Origin: Acidimicrobiales bacterium
Lineage (GTDB): Bacteria > Actinomycetota > Acidimicrobiia > Acidimicrobiales > SZUA-35
Length of the DNA stretch: 64,000 nt
Assembly (NCBI GenBank): GCA_020630065.1
Contig: JAHDCC010000008.1
Location: forward strand, 62,001-126,000
Direction: 5' to 3'
Position numbers and translations under genes: made by a program. Below are positions 15,143 through 23,093 of this stretch, in pieces. Numbering within the stretch: position 1 is the first letter of the stretch; each line of letters begins with the position of its first letter. A model generated the notes under the pieces. The model was not told where the DNA came from. It saw only the letters and a list, made by a program, of their open reading frames with translations, and did no database searches.

Positions 15143-16504
15143 TTAGCGCCAACGGGGTTCGGCTGTTCCGAGCGGTGTGGGAGGAATATCCCAGCGTCCC
15201 GCCACCGGGGTAACAGACTCGAGTCGACCAAACGAAGAATCGGTATGTATCAGATAGTTCTCAACGTCGAACGTATCATTTGTTGTCGGAGCGTCTAAAT
15301 CGCCATGGTTAAGCGACATGAGCCAATCACGAGTCCGCAGGAGTGACAATCGTGCTCGCCAGCTCCCGCCGTCATGTTGTTGATGGTCGAGTAGTCGCAT
15401 TGCGGCAAAAGCTGCTAAGTAGCCCGTGGCATAGTCGAGGGCTTGGACAGGAAGATGTACGGGAGTGTCCGATCCGTTCCGCTCGGCTTCATTCATTGCT
15501 AGACCCGTGGTCGTCTGAAGAATCGAATCGAAACCTCTTCGACTCGCCCATGGGCCAATCCAATCAAACGCGCATATCTCGACCACAACGATTCCGGGTC
15601 GGATGGCAGAGACATCGGCCGCTGAGAACCCCCATTTAGCCAGAGCGCCCGGGCGGTAGGCGTCGATTAAGATATGGGCGTCGGCAAGCAGAGACCGGAA
15701 AGTTTCCGCCCCTTCGGTGGTCGACAGGTCGATAAACGTGTTGCGTTTCCCGAACCCGGTCGACAGAACTCCCGACTGGATCGAAGGTAGATGGGCTGCC
15801 CCGACGCGCAACACTTCGGCCCCATGAGCGGCTAGTGTTTGCCCGCAGGTCGGTCCGGCCAGCACACGAGTACAGTCGAGTACTTTGATTCCGTCGAGGG
15901 GGCGATCGGTGCTGTTATCAAGACGTAGCGGTTCACCTGATCCAAGTTTGTCCGTGTCCAACAACGCAAGGTCTTTTGTGGCGGTCGCATGAGGGTGGGT
16001 GTCCCATTCGCTTAGAGACCGGTAAACAGCGCAGATCATGCCTCGATCGATTAAGGCCGCCTCGACTTCAAACGCGTTGCGTTTAAGCAAGGCGGCTTCG
16101 AACTCGGACCGGTTCAACCCGACCCCGAGGTAGTCGGCGACGCCTTGTGCATGATGGGCAAAATTGCAGTGGAGCTGGACGAAGCGGCCATCTGCGGTGG
16201 AGTAACGACCGGAAAGGTCTGCCCATTGAGGAACCGGCTCGCCATCAACCTTGATGTGTCCTGCCCAGGAAGCGAGTGCATGATGAATGTCGATAACCGT
16301 TGGTTGAGGCGAGGGGCGAGAGTTCCGGGTCTGCCCGAACTGTTTAGCTGCGAGTGTTGCCACCCCGACACTCATGGCAGCCAGTTCGGCGATCGCCAGT
16401 GCAGAGTCGACTGACGGGACATGTCCGAACTCATAACTCTCTGATGGCAGGACGTTACCAGGAGCCAGCCTCCACAATCGGTTTAACTCGTTCAACGCCG
16501 GCAT
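15143..16504 (-). CDS. Family III CoA transferase (CaiB/BaiF type), apparently permuted
   Basis: The 453-residue protein is related to formyl-CoA and carnitine CoA transferases. The segment that normally starts these enzymes (LDGIKVLDCTRVLAGP ... HGAEVLRV) begins only at about residue 203. The usual N-terminal half follows it (GKRNTFIDL, DAHILIDAYRPGALAKWG, GFDSILQTTTGLA). Residues 75-200 look like the part that usually comes later (DGRFVQLHCNFAHHAQG, YRSLSEWDTHPHA). The order of halves thus seems circularly permuted. The normally catalytic Asp cannot be placed with certainty. It is 7 bp downstream of DusB in the same orientation. The substrate is unknown. Confidence 0.8.
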   Translation of the reverse strand: MPALNELNRLWRLAPGNVLPSESYEFGHVPSVDSALAIAELAAMSVGVATLAAKQFGQTRNSRPSPQPTVIDIHHALASWAGHIKVDGEPVPQWADLSGRYSTADGRFVQLHCNFAHHAQGVADYLGVGLNRSEFEAALLKRNAFEVEAALIDRGMICAVYRSLSEWDTHPHATATKDLALLDTDKLGSGEPLRLDNSTDRPLDGIKVLDCTRVLAGPTCGQTLAAHGAEVLRVGAAHLPSIQSGVLSTGFGKRNTFIDLSTTEGAETFRSLLADAHILIDAYRPGALAKWGFSAADVSAIRPGIVVVEICAFDWIGPWASRRGFDSILQTTTGLAMNEAERNGSDTPVHLPVQALDYATGYLAAFAAMRLLDHQQHDGGSWRARLSLLRTRDWLMSLNHGDLDAPTTNDTFDVENYLIHTDSSFGRLESVTPVAGRWDIPPTPLGTAEPRWR

Positions 16505-16511
16505 TCTCGAT

Positions 16512-17678
16512 TCATCCGCCGGATGCTGCCGAATCGCCGGCTGCGTCCGCTAAGGCATCATCGAACGGGTCGTCGAGCCAGCGTTCGGGTAGCGAAACGG
16601 TTTGAGGGCCACGGGTGTGGCCACGGAAGACCCGATAGTTCTCTTCCGGTAGAATCACGTCTGGCAGGCCGTCGAGCAGCGTGGTGAGTTCTTCTAAACT
16701 GTCGATTCGGCCTAAGAGGCCTCGAACTTCGCCGCCGACCGGATATCCCTTCAAATACCATGCGGTGTGTTTGCGAAACTCACGGACACCCTTGTAGTCG
16801 CCAAACCATTCGACCAGTAGTCGGGCGTGTTCGGTCATGATTTCAGCTACTTCAGCGGTTGTAGGCGGTTTCGGGATAGGTTCGCCTCGAAAAGCCGCCG
16901 CTAGTTGACCAAATAGCCAAGGACGGCCCAAACATCCCCGTCCAATCACGACCCCATCACAACCGGTTTCATCAACCATTCGTAGCGCATCGGCGGCTTC
17001 CCAAATATCGCCGTTACCTAAAACCGGTATCGAAGTAACCGTCTCTTTCAGCCGGGCGATCGTCGACCAATCGGCTTCACCCGAGTACAGCTGTTCGACT
17101 GTTCGCCCGTGAAGGGCGACCGCTGCGGCCCCTAAGTCTTCAGCGATTTTGCCAGCGTCGAGGTAGGTGACGTGTTCGTCGTTGATTCCGACCCGAAATT
17201 TCACGGTGACTGGCACAGGTCCGGCCGCGTCGATCGCCGCTTTAACGATCGAGGTGTAGAGCTTTCTCTTATATGGCAACGCCCCTCCGCCACCGTGGCG
17301 GGTGACTTTTCGAACCGGGCAGCCGAAGTTTAAATCGAAATGATCGACTCGATCATCGTGTCTGAGACGACGAACTGCCTCGCCGATATACGTTGGGTTT
17401 ACGCCCGCGAGTTGCAAGCTGCGCGGGTTTTCGTCGTCGGCGAAGCGCGCCAACATGTCAGTCTTGTTACTCCCTTCACAAAGTGCTCGAGCTGAAATCA
17501 TCTCGCTGACGTACAGCCCAGCGCCGAATTGTTTACACAATCTTCGAAACGGAGCATTGGTCACGCCGGCCATCGGCGCCAACACAACCGGCAAAGGAAC
17601 AGTAATAGAGCCGATATTTAGCGTTTTTGGTTCGACTGAAGGAGTCGAAACCGAAGAATAGGTAGTGGGATTTGACAT
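16512..17678 (-). CDS. dusB: tRNA-dihydrouridine synthase (DusB/Nir3 type)
   Basis: The 388-residue FMN enzyme reduces uridines in the tRNA D-loop. Family motifs are present: VVLAPMAGVTNAPFRRLC (about 31-48), NFGCPVRKVTRHGGGGALPYKR (about 117-138), with the catalytic Cys in FGCPV, VTVKFRVG, ALHGRTVEQLYSGEADW, GNGDIW and VIGRGCLGRPWLFGQ. The C-terminal helical tRNA-binding part is present. It is divergent from the nuo operon; the 135-bp gap between them holds both promoters. Confidence 0.95.
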   Translation of the reverse strand: MSNPTTYSSVSTPSVEPKTLNIGSITVPLPVVLAPMAGVTNAPFRRLCKQFGAGLYVSEMISARALCEGSNKTDMLARFADDENPRSLQLAGVNPTYIGEAVRRLRHDDRVDHFDLNFGCPVRKVTRHGGGGALPYKRKLYTSIVKAAIDAAGPVPVTVKFRVGINDEHVTYLDAGKIAEDLGAAAVALHGRTVEQLYSGEADWSTIARLKETVTSIPVLGNGDIWEAADALRMVDETGCDGVVIGRGCLGRPWLFGQLAAAFRGEPIPKPPTTAEVAEIMTEHARLLVEWFGDYKGVREFRKHTAWYLKGYPVGGEVRGLLGRIDSLEELTTLLDGLPDVILPEENYRVFRGHTRGPQTVSLPERWLDDPFDDALADAAGDSAASGG

Positions 17679-17813
17679 GTGTGATTCACCCTAAAGGATT
17701 TTGCATTCAGCCATAACATGGCGATGAGCTTTGATTGCGGTCCAAAATCTCCACACCAAAGTCACAGGCCCGACTTTGGGTGAGGTGTGCCACCCCAGGT
17801 AGGATCGAACACC

Positions 17814-18179
17814 GTGTCCGCATTTCTTCGCGATTATCTCATTGTAATTTTATTTGCTCTGCTGGCGTGTGGAGTTGTTGGTGGATTTATTGGCCTTGGG
17901 GCGATCTTCCGGCCCAACCGCCCAACCGCCGGAAAAGTGCAAAACTATGAGAGTGGTGTAGACCCGGTAGGTGACGGATGGTCACAAAGCCAAATTCGGT
18001 ACTACATCTTTGCGCTGTTGTTTGTAATGTTCGATGTGGAGGCAGTGTTCATCTTCCCGTGGGCGACCCAGTTGGAAACCTTCGGGTATTTCGGCTTGGT
18101 TGAAATGGTCATCTTCATCTTCATCCTTGCCCTCGGACTTGTGTATGCGTGGCGAAAGGGAGTTCTTCGCTGGGTATAG
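17814..18179 (+). CDS. nuoA: NADH-quinone oxidoreductase subunit A
   Basis: The 121-residue membrane subunit of complex I has three transmembrane helices (about 8-30, 63-83, 92-112) and the conserved loop YESGVDPVG between the first two, plus FVMFDVEAVFIFPWA in the second. It opens the nuoABCDHIJKLMN operon. GTG 17814 is preferred because AGGA at 17801-17804 stands 9 bases before it; an earlier in-frame GTG at 17787 has no such site. Confidence 0.95.
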   Translation: MSAFLRDYLIVILFALLACGVVGGFIGLGAIFRPNRPTAGKVQNYESGVDPVGDGWSQSQIRYYIFALLFVMFDVEAVFIFPWATQLETFGYFGLVEMVIFIFILALGLVYAWRKGVLRWV

Positions 18180-18251
18180 CTCTGAAATTCAGAGGTCAGT
18201 GGACAGATGTCAGTCGTTTAGGACAATCGTTGTGAGAAAGAAAGTCTGTAG

Positions 18252-18755
18252 ATGGGTTTAGTTGAATCGGGGAAGGTCCCCAAAGGATTAACAAAGCTGC
18301 TCAACATGAGCCGCAAATATTCCCTATGGGTGTACCAGTGGGGTCTTGCCTGTTGCGCCATCGAGATGGCGGCGACGTTCGCTTCTCCCCGATACGACGT
18401 GATGCGTCTCGGTGTTATTCCTCTTCCCGCCAGCCCTCGCCAGGCCGACCTAGTCGTTATCTCTGGAACCGTTACCGACAAGATGGCCCCAGCTATCCGA
18501 CGGTTGTACGAACAGATGCCAGAGCCTAAGTACGTTATCTCGATGGGTTCTTGCGCTAACTGTGGCGGCCCGTATTGGGACAGCTACTCGGTAACCAAAG
18601 GCGTCGACCAGATTATTCCCGTCGACGTATATGTTCCCGGTTGCCCACCCCGCCCAGAAGCACTTCTAGAAGGAATCGTTCTTCTGCAAGAGATCATTCA
18701 GAACGAAGACATGGTTGAAAAGTGGAAGGGAGACCCTCTTGCCTTCAGCAGCTGA
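18252..18755 (+). CDS. nuoB: NADH-quinone oxidoreductase subunit B
   Basis: The 167-residue subunit carries the terminal 4Fe-4S cluster N2, which reduces quinone. The ligands are visible as the tandem C34-C35, C101 (GSCANCGG) and C131 (VPGCPPRP). It is soluble and binds at the NuoD/NuoH interface. It lies 72 bp after nuoA. Its 3' end overlaps the start of nuoC by 17 bp and contains the nuoC ribosome-binding site. Confidence 0.97.
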   Translation: MGLVESGKVPKGLTKLLNMSRKYSLWVYQWGLACCAIEMAATFASPRYDVMRLGVIPLPASPRQADLVVISGTVTDKMAPAIRRLYEQMPEPKYVISMGSCANCGGPYWDSYSVTKGVDQIIPVDVYVPGCPPRPEALLEGIVLLQEIIQNEDMVEKWKGDPLAFSS

Positions 18756-19473
18756 TACATCAGCAGACTCTGAACCGGTCAAAGACGAGGCTCGAGAGGC
18801 GCTACTCGAAAGTATCGTCGGTGATCTCGGCTCTGTCGTCGTTGAAACCAGGCTCGACCCTGGCCACGACCTGTGGGTTCGGGTCGCCCGCGAATCTTGG
18901 GCTGCGGTAGCCGAGTACTTCCACGAAGAGCAGCGCTGCCGATACTTTGATTGGCTGTCGGTTATGGACTGGAAACAGTCGCCGTTTGGTCGTTCGATGG
19001 ACTCTGAAGTAGAGAACCAGCTCAACACCGAACCCGAAGAAGAAGCGGCTGAGTCTGATTACACCGAAACTGGCGCCGACGGCTACGCCGGGGGCGAAAC
19101 CCGGTTCCAGATAATGGCTCGAGTTTCTAGCCTGTCGACTGGCCTTGGGGTTAATCTCAAAGCAGACCTCCCGGACGATGATTTGACGATCGACACCTGG
19201 ATCAACAGCTATCCGGGCGCCAACTGGCATGAACGAGAAGCGTTCGAAATGTTTGGTGTCTCGTTCAACGGGCATCCGAAAATGCAGAACCTGTATTTGC
19301 CAACCGACTTCGAAGGTTTCCCACTCCGCAAGGACTACCCACTCGTGGCCCGAATGGTAAAACCATGGCCAGGAATCGTGGACGTTGAACCTATGCCCGA
19401 AGTTGAAGAACCGGCGAAGGAAACTCCGTTGGGTGCCACTACCTCGAACCCCCAAGATGGAGGTGTGCAGTGA
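18739..19473 (+). CDS. nuoC: NADH-quinone oxidoreductase subunit C
   Basis: The 30-kDa subunit of complex I, about 244 residues. The family core is [11 protein letters not shown] near the N-terminus and, in the second half, [18 protein letters not shown] followed by [16 protein letters not shown]. An acidic linker of about 25 residues ([18 protein letters not shown]) interrupts the middle. TTG 18739 is favoured because GGAAGGGAG (18724-18732) stands 6 bases before it; an in-frame TTG at 18715 is the alternative. The stop overlaps the nuoD GTG. Confidence 0.93.
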   Translation: MPSAADTSADSEPVKDEAREALLESIVGDLGSVVVETRLDPGHDLWVRVARESWAAVAEYFHEEQRCRYFDWLSVMDWKQSPFGRSMDSEVENQLNTEPEEEAAESDYTETGADGYAGGETRFQIMARVSSLSTGLGVNLKADLPDDDLTIDTWINSYPGANWHEREAFEMFGVSFNGHPKMQNLYLPTDFEGFPLRKDYPLVARMVKPWPGIVDVEPMPEVEEPAKETPLGATTSNPQDGGVQ

Positions 19474-20642
19474 CCGCAATAAATGACCGCCGTCAACTCG
19501 CATACGCTGCTGCTCAGGCCACCGACGCTCGAGTCAATATCGAACTCGAAGCCGAGGGCATGACCCTTAACATCGGACCTCAACACCCGGCAACTCACGG
19601 AACGCTGCGTATCATTGTTCGCCTTGACGGTGAACAGGTCATCGAAGCCGACCCGGTCATGGGTTACATGCACCGAGGCTACGAAAAACTCACCGAGGTT
19701 CGTACCTACCCTCAGGTCACGACACTGATCAACCGCATCGACTGGGTGTCGAGCTTCGCCAACGAAGTTCCGTTCATTCTGGCAGCTGAAAAGCTGATGG
19801 AAGTCGAAGCCCCACCACGCGCCCAATGGATCCGAACAATACTGTTCGAACTCGGTCGTATCGCTAACGTTTCCATGTTCCTCGGTGATATGGGGGTTCA
19901 GCTTGGCGCTGTGACCCCGATGTTTTATGCGCTTCGAGATCGTGAATTCATTCTCAATCAAATCGAAGCCGCCACGGGGGGCCGTTTCCACCCCAACTTC
20001 GACCGCATCGGTGGCCTAAAAGACGACCTTCCTGCCGGGTGGATCGAAGATACCCGTCTTGCGCTCGACAAAATGGAATACTTCTGCCAGCAGGTTGAAG
20101 ACTTGGTCATCGGAAACGAAATTTTCGAACAGCGAACCCGAGGAATCGGCATCATCCCCGCCGACGTCGGTTTGTCGTACGGCCTATCCGGTGCCAACAT
20201 TCGGGCATCGGGCGTCGATTGGGACCTCCGTCGAGACAACCCCGTAGGATTAGCCTGGGACCAGGTTGACTGGCGGGTATGGACCCACCCAGACGGCGAC
20301 TCGTTCGCCCGTTACTGGGTCAGGCTGCAAGAGGTACGAGAATCGTGCCACATCGTGCGTCAACTGTTAGATGGTCTTCCATCCGGGCCGATCATGGCCA
20401 AGGTGCCTCGGGTCGTTAAAGTGCCTGAAGGTGAAGCATACGTAGCGTGCGAAAACCCGCTAGGACAGATGGGTTACTACCTGGTTTCTCAAGGTGGACT
20501 AACCCCGTTCAGAGTCAAAGTTCGAACCGCTAGTTTCTCAAACATGTCGATCACGCCGTGGCTGCTAAAAGGCACCTACGTGGCTGACGTCATCACGATT
20601 CTGGCGTCGCTGTATTTCATTCTGGGGGACCTAGATCGATGA
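19470..20642 (+). CDS. nuoD: NADH-quinone oxidoreductase subunit D
   Basis: The 49-kDa subunit (390 residues) forms the quinone pocket with NuoB. It has NIGPQHPATHGTLR (34-47), GYMHRGYEK with R69 next to cluster N2, the downstream RIDW and a C-terminal GDLDR ending. It starts with GTG in a 4-bp overlap with nuoC, and its TGA overlaps the ATG of nuoH. In complete nuo operons nuoEFG sits between D and H; here the two genes overlap, so nothing can have been inserted. R69 corresponds to the arginine that NDUFAF7 methylates in mitochondria (see the gene at 28877). Confidence 0.97.
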   Translation: MTAINDRRQLAYAAAQATDARVNIELEAEGMTLNIGPQHPATHGTLRIIVRLDGEQVIEADPVMGYMHRGYEKLTEVRTYPQVTTLINRIDWVSSFANEVPFILAAEKLMEVEAPPRAQWIRTILFELGRIANVSMFLGDMGVQLGAVTPMFYALRDREFILNQIEAATGGRFHPNFDRIGGLKDDLPAGWIEDTRLALDKMEYFCQQVEDLVIGNEIFEQRTRGIGIIPADVGLSYGLSGANIRASGVDWDLRRDNPVGLAWDQVDWRVWTHPDGDSFARYWVRLQEVRESCHIVRQLLDGLPSGPIMAKVPRVVKVPEGEAYVACENPLGQMGYYLVSQGGLTPFRVKVRTASFSNMSITPWLLKGTYVADVITILASLYFILGDLDR

Positions 20643-21721
20643 TGTTGGCGGCAATAGAATTCGCCTACTGGCAGACCACAATCTTTAAACTCATCTTGGC
20701 CCTCGTGGTTGTTTTGGGTGCGGCTGGTCCGTCGGTTTATATTTACCTATTCAAGATGGTTAGCTTCATGCAAAGCCGTCTCGGGCCGATGGAAGCCGGA
20801 CCGTACGGTTCGATGCAGCTTCTAGCTGAGGTCGGAAAGTCTGCGCAGAAAGAAGACATCGTTCCCGAACGGGCCGATCGGTTTGTCTTCAAAGCGGCTC
20901 CCTACGTTGTTCTGATCAGCACGTTCTTGCTTGCGCTGGTCGTTCCATTCGGGCCTGACGCAGTCTTCGTCGACCTCGACGTTGGCATCTTCTTTGCTCT
21001 GGCAGTTAGCTCGATTTCCGTTATCGGTATTTTGATGGCCGGTTGGGCATCAGCTAGTAAATACTCGCTGCTCGGTGGGCTTCGAGCCGCCGGTCAGCTC
21101 ATCGCATACGAACTTCCGCTGGTTCTGGCCGTGGTCGGTGTCGTTATCCAAGCCGGTTCGCTAAACATGCAAAAGATCGTGGACGCCCAAATTCAGGGCG
21201 AGATCTTCGGGCAGTCAGTCATTGGCAACCCGTTCATTCTCACCCAAATCATCGGTTTCTTTATCTTCATGATCGCGGTTCAAGCCGAACTCACCCAGGT
21301 TCCGTTCGACATGCCGATCGCTGAATCCGAACTGGTTTCTGGTTACATGACCGAATATTCCGGTTTCCGGTTTCTGATGTTCTTCATCGGTGAATTCGCT
21401 ACCGCCAACATTTTCGCTTTCATGGCATCAGTGCTGTTCCTCGGAGGTTGGGGAGTTCCTCAATCACTAATGGACGCTATCCCAGGTTTGGCCACCGAAA
21501 TTGGGGTGGATGGCAACATCATCTACTCCAACGCATTCAACGTCATCGGGCCGATTATCATGCTGGCCAAAATGTTTGCCTTGACCTTCATTATCTACTG
21601 GGTGCGGTTCACGTTTCCCCGGTTCCGTGAAGACCAGCTGCAAAAATTTGCTTGGAAAGTTCTCATTCCGCTGGCCCTCGTCAATATCGCCATCACTGGT
21701 GTACTAAAGGTTGTCTTCTAA
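20639..21721 (+). CDS. nuoH: NADH-quinone oxidoreductase subunit H
   Basis: The 360-residue membrane subunit joins the hydrophilic arm to the proton pumps. It has eight or so hydrophobic helices and the conserved loops [20 protein letters not shown] (about 41-60, shortened relative to many by a variant GP motif), the EL and [18 protein letters not shown] loop (about 219-236), and the C-terminal [12 protein letters not shown]. The start overlaps the nuoD stop (ATGA). Length is normal. Confidence 0.97.
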   Translation: MMLAAIEFAYWQTTIFKLILALVVVLGAAGPSVYIYLFKMVSFMQSRLGPMEAGPYGSMQLLAEVGKSAQKEDIVPERADRFVFKAAPYVVLISTFLLALVVPFGPDAVFVDLDVGIFFALAVSSISVIGILMAGWASASKYSLLGGLRAAGQLIAYELPLVLAVVGVVIQAGSLNMQKIVDAQIQGEIFGQSVIGNPFILTQIIGFFIFMIAVQAELTQVPFDMPIAESELVSGYMTEYSGFRFLMFFIGEFATANIFAFMASVLFLGGWGVPQSLMDAIPGLATEIGVDGNIIYSNAFNVIGPIIMLAKMFALTFIIYWVRFTFPRFREDQLQKFAWKVLIPLALVNIAITGVLKVVF

Positions 21722-21722
21722 C

Positions 21723-22226
21723 ATGGCAAAGCTTGTTCCCGGCCTCGTAAAAGGTCTCGGCGTTACATTCAAAGAAATCACCAAAACGGTGACCAAGGGG
21801 GCTGAAACCGTTCAGTACCCGCACGTAAAAGAAGATCCAGCACCGCGGGCGCGTGGCGTCATCGCCTTACACGAAGACAACTGTACGTCGTGTATGTTGT
21901 GCGCTCGTGAATGCCCAGACTGGTGCATCTATATCGAAGGCCACAAAACACTGGCTCCTCCACGACGTGAAGGCGGCAAACCCCGAACGGTCAACAAACT
22001 AGACCGGTTCGACATCGACTACGGACTATGCATGTATTGCGGAATCTGTGTCGAAGTGTGCCCGTTCGAAGCCCTCTTTTGGTCACCGGAATACGAGTAC
22101 TCCGAACCGAAGATCGCCGACCTGCTTCACGACAAGTCACGCCTGGGGCAGTGGATGGAAACCGTTCCCGAGTTCGAATCATACGAGCAGGGTTCTGAGG
22201 TCAAAGTGAAGAAGGTTCCTAGATGA
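21723..22226 (+). CDS. nuoI: NADH-quinone oxidoreductase subunit I
   Basis: The 167-residue subunit with two 4Fe-4S clusters (N6a, N6b). Both binding motifs are complete: [12 protein letters not shown] and [12 protein letters not shown]. It passes electrons toward NuoB. ATG 21723 is chosen, 1 bp after the nuoH stop; a TTG at 21711 would overlap nuoH. The C-terminus is a charged tail after the ferredoxin fold. Its stop overlaps the nuoJ ATG. Confidence 0.97.
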   Translation: MAKLVPGLVKGLGVTFKEITKTVTKGAETVQYPHVKEDPAPRARGVIALHEDNCTSCMLCARECPDWCIYIEGHKTLAPPRREGGKPRTVNKLDRFDIDYGLCMYCGICVEVCPFEALFWSPEYEYSEPKIADLLHDKSRLGQWMETVPEFESYEQGSEVKVKKVPR

Positions 22227-22780
22227 TCGCTTCTTTACTAGAAATCGGGCTTGCTCAAACCCAAGAGCTCAGCTCGGTTGGCTTCGATCTAGTAAACGTC
22301 TTTTTTGGGTTGATAGCGGTCGTAGCGATCGCGGCGGCACTCAAGATGGTTTCTACCGCCAACGTGGTCCACGCAGCACTTTACTTACTCGTTGTGCTGT
22401 CATCTGTCGCCGCCGTCTATGTCTTATTGGGTGCAGAGTTCGCAGCAGCCACACAGGTACTCGTATATCTCGGGGCCATCATGGTTCTTATGCTGTTCGG
22501 TGTCATGCTCACACGGGCGAAGATCGGCAAAGAAACCGACCTCGACTACGAACACCGATGGGTTGGTGTGCTGGTTGGCATCTTGATGTTTGCAGTGATG
22601 GGTTACTCACTTATCGAAGAATTCGGCGATCAAAAGATCCCTAACGATAACTACGCTCCCATTCAGACCGAAGCGGTCGCCAACGAGATTTTCAGCACCT
22701 ACATTGTTCCGTTTGAAGCGCTATCGGTCTTGCTGCTCGCAGCCTTGATCGGCGCGGTCGTCGTGGCGAGAAAGGACTAG
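22223..22780 (+). CDS. nuoJ: NADH-quinone oxidoreductase subunit J
   Basis: The 185-residue membrane subunit has five hydrophobic helices (about 20-40, 45-66, 72-92, 110-128, 155-180) and the conserved [21 protein letters not shown], the pi-bulge helix of complex I. It overlaps nuoI by 4 bp and ends 3 bp before nuoK. Confidence 0.95.
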   Translation: MIASLLEIGLAQTQELSSVGFDLVNVFFGLIAVVAIAAALKMVSTANVVHAALYLLVVLSSVAAVYVLLGAEFAAATQVLVYLGAIMVLMLFGVMLTRAKIGKETDLDYEHRWVGVLVGILMFAVMGYSLIEEFGDQKIPNDNYAPIQTEAVANEIFSTYIVPFEALSVLLLAALIGAVVVARKD

Positions 22781-22783
22781 ACC

Positions 22784-23083
22784 ATGTATCTCAATCAGTT
22801 CCTGATTTTCTCTGCGATCTTGTTCTGCATCGGCGTTTACGGTGTGCTCGTTCGTAAGAACGGCGTGCTGGTGTTGATGTCGATCGAGCTGATCCTCAAC
22901 GCTGTCAACATCAACTTGGTTGCGTTTGGCACGTTCCACGGACAAGCGGCGGGTCAAGTGTTCGCCCTGTTTGTCATTGCCGTCGCTGCAGCCGAAGTGG
23001 GTGTTGGCTTGGCCATTGTGTTACTTATTTACCGAAACCGTCGAAGTATCGACGTTTCCGAAGCAGATCTGTTGAAGGGTTAG
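22784..23083 (+). CDS. nuoK: NADH-quinone oxidoreductase subunit K
   Basis: The 99-residue membrane subunit has three helices. The conserved glutamates are in LMSIELILNAVNINLVAF (about 31-48) and AAAEVGVGLAIVLLIYR (about 62-80). The size is exactly that of the family. It lies 3 bp after nuoJ and 10 bp before nuoL. Confidence 0.97.
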   Translation: MYLNQFLIFSAILFCIGVYGVLVRKNGVLVLMSIELILNAVNINLVAFGTFHGQAAGQVFALFVIAVAAAEVGVGLAIVLLIYRNRRSIDVSEADLLKG

Positions 23084-23093
23084 TGGTAGTCGT

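Noticed and set aside
19335..19991. 218-codon minus-strand open frame
   Set aside because: Antisense to nuoC/nuoD, which are certain.
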